A stretch of 64,000 bases of DNA, from positions 310,001 to 374,000 of the forward strand of contig NZ_BCRN01000001.1 of assembly GCF_001552615.1 (NCBI RefSeq). The letters run 5' to 3'. Under the pieces are notes generated by a model. The model ran no database searches. It saw only the letters and a list, made by a program, of their open reading frames with translations, and was not told where the DNA came from. The stretch is from Millisia brevis NBRC 105863. Its GTDB lineage: Bacteria; Actinomycetota; Actinomycetes; Mycobacteriales; Mycobacteriaceae. Below are positions 61,083 to 64,000 of this stretch, in pieces (position 1 is the first letter of the stretch; each line of letters starts with the position of its first letter). The position numbers and the translations under genes were made by a program.

Positions 61083-64000
61083 ATGGGCAACTTCGCTTTC
61101 GTACACCGAACGCTGCCATCAGCGTATGAGGACTGTGCACGGGCGGAGTCCTACCTGGTGTCCGACCCTCGTACGGCCTGCTTCTACAGCCGCCGCGCCG
61201 TCGAAGTTCTTGTCGGATATCTCTATGACGTCCTGTCACTGCCGCCGCCTTACCGCAACGACCTGGCCGCGAAAATCAACGCTGCCGGTTTCAAGGCGAA
61301 GGTGCAGCCGGACATCATCCGGAAGCTGACGGTCATCCGGAAAATCGGGAACGCGGCCGTTCACGAGAACGGGCGCATCCGCCCGGATGTCCCGCAGCAG
61401 GTTCTACGCGAGCTTCTTCACGTCATGGTGTGGGCCTCCTTCCATCACTCTCCGCACCCGGACATCGTGCCGTTGCAGGCACGGTTCGATCCGGCCCTTG
61501 CTGCCAAGGCTGCGCCGCTGTCGCGGGAGCAGGTCGATCAGCTCGCCAAGCAGTTCCGAGAACGGGACGAGGCGCGGGCGCGCGAACTGGCCGAGAAGGA
61601 CGAGGCGCTCGCCGCACATCAAGCGCAGATCGTTGAATTGCAGCAACAGATCGCAACTGCGCAAGCGCTGGCGGCCCCCGATACGCGCGACTACAACGAG
61701 TCGGACACCCGCGAGCTGGTCATCGATGTGCTGTTGCAGGAGGCGGGGTGGGTGCTCGACCAGAAACGTGATTGCGAATATGAGGTCACGGGCATGCCGA
61801 GCCCGGGCGGCAAGGGGAAAGTCGACTACGTGCTCTGGGGAGCGGACGGTCGCCCGCTGGCCCTCATCGAAGCCAAACGCACCTCCAAGTCTCCGGAAGT
61901 CGGTCGGCAGCAAGCGAAGCTCTACGCCGACTGCCTCGAGGCACAGTTCGGCCGCCGACCGGTCATCTTCTACACCAACGGCTACGAACACCGCATCTGG
62001 GACGACACCGGGGGCTACCCGCCTCGCGACATCCAAGGGTTCTACACCCGTGACGAGCTCGAACTACTCGTCCAACGGCGTCAGAGCAAACAGCCGCTAC
62101 CTACCGAATCGGTCAACACCGAGATCGTCGGGCGCCCCTACCAGGCGCGAGCCATCAAGGCGGTAGCCGATGCCTTCGACCAGAAACAGCGCGAGGCGCT
62201 GCTGGTGATGGCCACCGGATCGGGGAAGACTCGCACCACCATCGCCCTGGTGGACCTGCTGCAGAAGGCAAATTGGGTCAAACGGGTGCTATTCCTCGCC
62301 GACCGTACCGCCCTGGTAAACCAGGCCGTCAACGCGTTCAAACAACACCTGCCCGGGTCAACAACCGTCAACCTGCTCACTGAGAAGGGGGTCGACGGTC
62401 GGGTCTACGTCTCCACCTACCCGACGATGATGAATGCGATCAACGAGTTCGATGGCACGGAAAGACGTTTCGGGCCCGGATACTTCGATCTGGTGGTTAT
62501 CGACGAGGCGCATCGGTCGGTGTACGCCAAGTACGGTGCGATCTTCGAGTACTTTGATTCGCTGCTCGTCGGCCTGACTGCCACCCCGAAGGACGAGGTG
62601 GACCACAACACCTACCGCCTGTTCCACCTCGAAGACGGCGTCCCCACCGACAGCTACCCGCTCGACGAGGCGGTCGCTTCCGGCTATCTCGTCCCGCCCA
62701 AGGGTATCGCCGTCGGCACGACGTTCCTGCGGTCCGGCATCACCTACGACGATCTCACCGACGAAGAAAAGGAACAGTGGGACGCGCTGGACTGGGGCGA
62801 AGACGGGCCACCGACGGAGGTCGGCGCCGAGGAGATCAACCGCTTCCTCTTCAACGAAGACACCGTCGACAAGGTCTTGGCGCACCTCATGCTCGGCGGG
62901 CACAAGGTGGCCGGCGGGGATCGCCTCGGGAAGACGATCATCTTCGCGAAGAACCAGGCGCATGCGGAGTTCATCGCCACCCGCTTCGACGTCGCCTACC
63001 CGGAACTGGCCGGCAGCTTCGCCCGGGTGATCACCCATGGCACGCCTTACGCGCAGAGCCTGATCGACGACTTCTCGGTCGCGGACAAGGCCCCGCATAT
63101 TGCCATCAGCGTCGACATGCTCGACACCGGGATCGACGTACCCGAGATCGTCAACCTGGTGTTCTTCAAGTTGGTTCGGTCCAAGTCGAAGTTCTGGCAG
63201 ATGATCGGCCGCGGGACCCGGCTGTGCCCCGATCTGTTCGGCCCCGGCCAGGACAAGCACGACTTCTACGTTTTCGACTTCTGCCAGAATCTCGAGTACT
63301 TCCGTCAAAACCTCCCCGGCACCACCGGAAGCACCCAAAAATCGCTCGGGCAACGTCTCTTCGAAGCTCGCGCCGGTCTTGCCGTTGCCCTCGGCGACTC
63401 CGAACCGGAGCTGCGCGCAGATACCGTGGAGAAGCTGCGGGAGATAACCGCAGGCATGAACCTGGACAATTTCATTGTCCGCCCGCACCGCCGTGTAGTG
63501 GAGAAGTACTCCACCCCGGATGCCTGGGCGACGCTCACCCCCGAGGATTCGGACGCTATCCGTGAACTCGCGGGGTTGCCGTCCACCCTTCGCGATGACG
63601 ACGAGGAGGCCAAGCGCTTCGACCTGCTGATCTTGCGCCGTCAGCTGGCCCAGTTGCAGGGCGACGCCGTGCAGGCGGAGCAAATCCGCGAGCGTGTGCA
63701 GCACATCGCATCGTCGCTGCTGGGGAAGACTACGATCCCCGGCGTTGCTGCGCAGGCAGAGTTGCTGGAGGCCCTCAACGGCGAAGAATGGTGGGTCGAC
63801 GTGACTCTCCCGATCCTTGAGCAGGCCCGCCGTAAGCTCCGCTCCCTGGTGCGATTCACCGACAAGGTGCGCCGCAATCCGGTCTACACCGACTTCGAGG
63901 ACACCCTCCAAGAGGCAACGCACATCTCACTGCCCGGTGTGACACCCGGGACCGACTTCGAGCGTTTCCGTGCCAAGGCCGAAGCCTACCTGCGTGAACA
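61083..64000 (+). CDS. hsdR: Type I restriction enzyme, HsdR helicase-nuclease subunit (3' end outside window)
   Basis: The frame is open to the window edge (972 codons seen). An N-terminal DUF4145/HEPN-like helical region (SAYEDCARAESYL, then IRKIGNAAVHENG) and a coiled coil (about 140-200) precede the PD-(D/E)XK nuclease (Asp248, Glu263, Lys265 in LIEAKR). The SF2 translocase follows: Walker A 376-383 with Lys382, DEAH at 474-477, GLTATP, and QMIGRGTRL near 705. It translocates on unmethylated DNA and cleaves. With hsdM and hsdS it makes a complete EcoEI-like system. Confidence 0.95.
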   Translation, partial: MGNFAFVHRTLPSAYEDCARAESYLVSDPRTACFYSRRAVEVLVGYLYDVLSLPPPYRNDLAAKINAAGFKAKVQPDIIRKLTVIRKIGNAAVHENGRIRPDVPQQVLRELLHVMVWASFHHSPHPDIVPLQARFDPALAAKAAPLSREQVDQLAKQFRERDEARARELAEKDEALAAHQAQIVELQQQIATAQALAAPDTRDYNESDTRELVIDVLLQEAGWVLDQKRDCEYEVTGMPSPGGKGKVDYVLWGADGRPLALIEAKRTSKSPEVGRQQAKLYADCLEAQFGRRPVIFYTNGYEHRIWDDTGGYPPRDIQGFYTRDELELLVQRRQSKQPLPTESVNTEIVGRPYQARAIKAVADAFDQKQREALLVMATGSGKTRTTIALVDLLQKANWVKRVLFLADRTALVNQAVNAFKQHLPGSTTVNLLTEKGVDGRVYVSTYPTMMNAINEFDGTERRFGPGYFDLVVIDEAHRSVYAKYGAIFEYFDSLLVGLTATPKDEVDHNTYRLFHLEDGVPTDSYPLDEAVASGYLVPPKGIAVGTTFLRSGITYDDLTDEEKEQWDALDWGEDGPPTEVGAEEINRFLFNEDTVDKVLAHLMLGGHKVAGGDRLGKTIIFAKNQAHAEFIATRFDVAYPELAGSFARVITHGTPYAQSLIDDFSVADKAPHIAISVDMLDTGIDVPEIVNLVFFKLVRSKSKFWQMIGRGTRLCPDLFGPGQDKHDFYVFDFCQNLEYFRQNLPGTTGSTQKSLGQRLFEARAGLAVALGDSEPELRADTVEKLREITAGMNLDNFIVRPHRRVVEKYSTPDAWATLTPEDSDAIRELAGLPSTLRDDDEEAKRFDLLILRRQLAQLQGDAVQAEQIRERVQHIASSLLGKTTIPGVAAQAELLEALNGEEWWVDVTLPILEQARRKLRSLVRFTDKVRRNPVYTDFEDTLQEATHISLPGVTPGTDFERFRAKAEAYLRE

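Noticed and set aside
62358-63923. A 521-codon open frame on the minus strand
   Set aside because: It lies inside hsdR and mirrors its helicase codons; no independent start or family pattern.
1-64000. CRISPR arrays, tRNA or rRNA genes
   Set aside because: No regularly spaced repeats of CRISPR type, no tRNA cloverleaf with CCA-proximal pattern and no rRNA signature were noticed while reading. A covariance search would be needed to exclude a tRNA fully.

Overview
The window is about 64 kb of GC-rich DNA from a chromosome of a mycolic-acid actinobacterium. It most resembles Gordonia, Rhodococcus or a fast-growing mycobacterium. The evidence is the codon bias (dense C/G third positions), frequent GTG and TTG starts, a TopoN/M-like second type II topoisomerase, a single-chain nitrate reductase/flavoprotein fusion, an Rv0194-like fused ABC exporter and AcoR/MimR-type regulators without a sigma-54 activation motif. 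The genus is inference. I saw no rRNA, tRNA, CRISPR array or transposase gene.

Layout. 0-3.4 kb: the 3' part of a divergent glutamine synthetase, overlapped by a solute-binding-fold protein with no signal peptide and followed by two gamma-glutamyl-amine hydrolase (PuuD-like) genes. 3.4-10.7 kb: housekeeping and stress genes (S9 peptidase, 1-Cys peroxiredoxin, DsbA-like protein, Nei/Fpg glycosylase, GT2 glycosyltransferase, lipoprotein, M20 peptidase). 10.7-11.8 kb: a two-gene nucleotidyltransferase module whose second gene is frameshifted. 11.8-16 kb: the TopoN/M-like gene pair. 16-18.5 kb: a cysteine hydrolase divergent from a GlxA-type regulator, then ArsC. 18.5-25.2 kb: a catabolic region with an FMN monooxygenase, an AcoR/MimR-like regulator, an aldehyde dehydrogenase and an acyl-CoA ligase. 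25.2-32.4 kb: a small secreted protein under a palindromic operator, a methyltransferase, the fused ABC exporter and small metabolic genes.

32.4-40.3 kb: a Baeyer-Villiger monooxygenase plus esterase operon divergent from a second AcoR/MimR-like regulator, then an enoyl-CoA hydratase plus acyl-CoA ligase unit facing a TetR gene. The ligase carries two in-frame TAG codons. 40.4-48.9 kb: nitrogen assimilation (small conserved protein-nirB-nirD, a DUF559 gene, and the nitrate reductase fusion). 49-57.1 kb: two SDR enzymes, VOC, an Na/Pi cotransporter with a membrane-anchored PstS-like protein, a hydrolase, SRPBCC and a type I dehydroquinase. 57.1-64 kb: an accessory defence block with a toxin-antitoxin-like pair under three 26-bp iterons, followed by a type I restriction-modification operon (hsdM, hsdS, small ORF, hsdR running off the window). 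The DNA of hsdS and the hsdS-hsdR gap is visibly poorer in GC than its surroundings, which suggests transfer.

The genes appear to work together in several sets. Nitrate is reduced to nitrite by the fused reductase and to ammonium by NirBD. Ketones go to esters and then acids through the BVMO and esterase. Aldehydes go to acids and acyl-CoA through the ALDH and ligase. Phosphate is taken up by the NptA-like carrier with the PstS-like protein. Between genes the only stretch over 300 bp is 60755-61082, which holds one doubtful small ORF.
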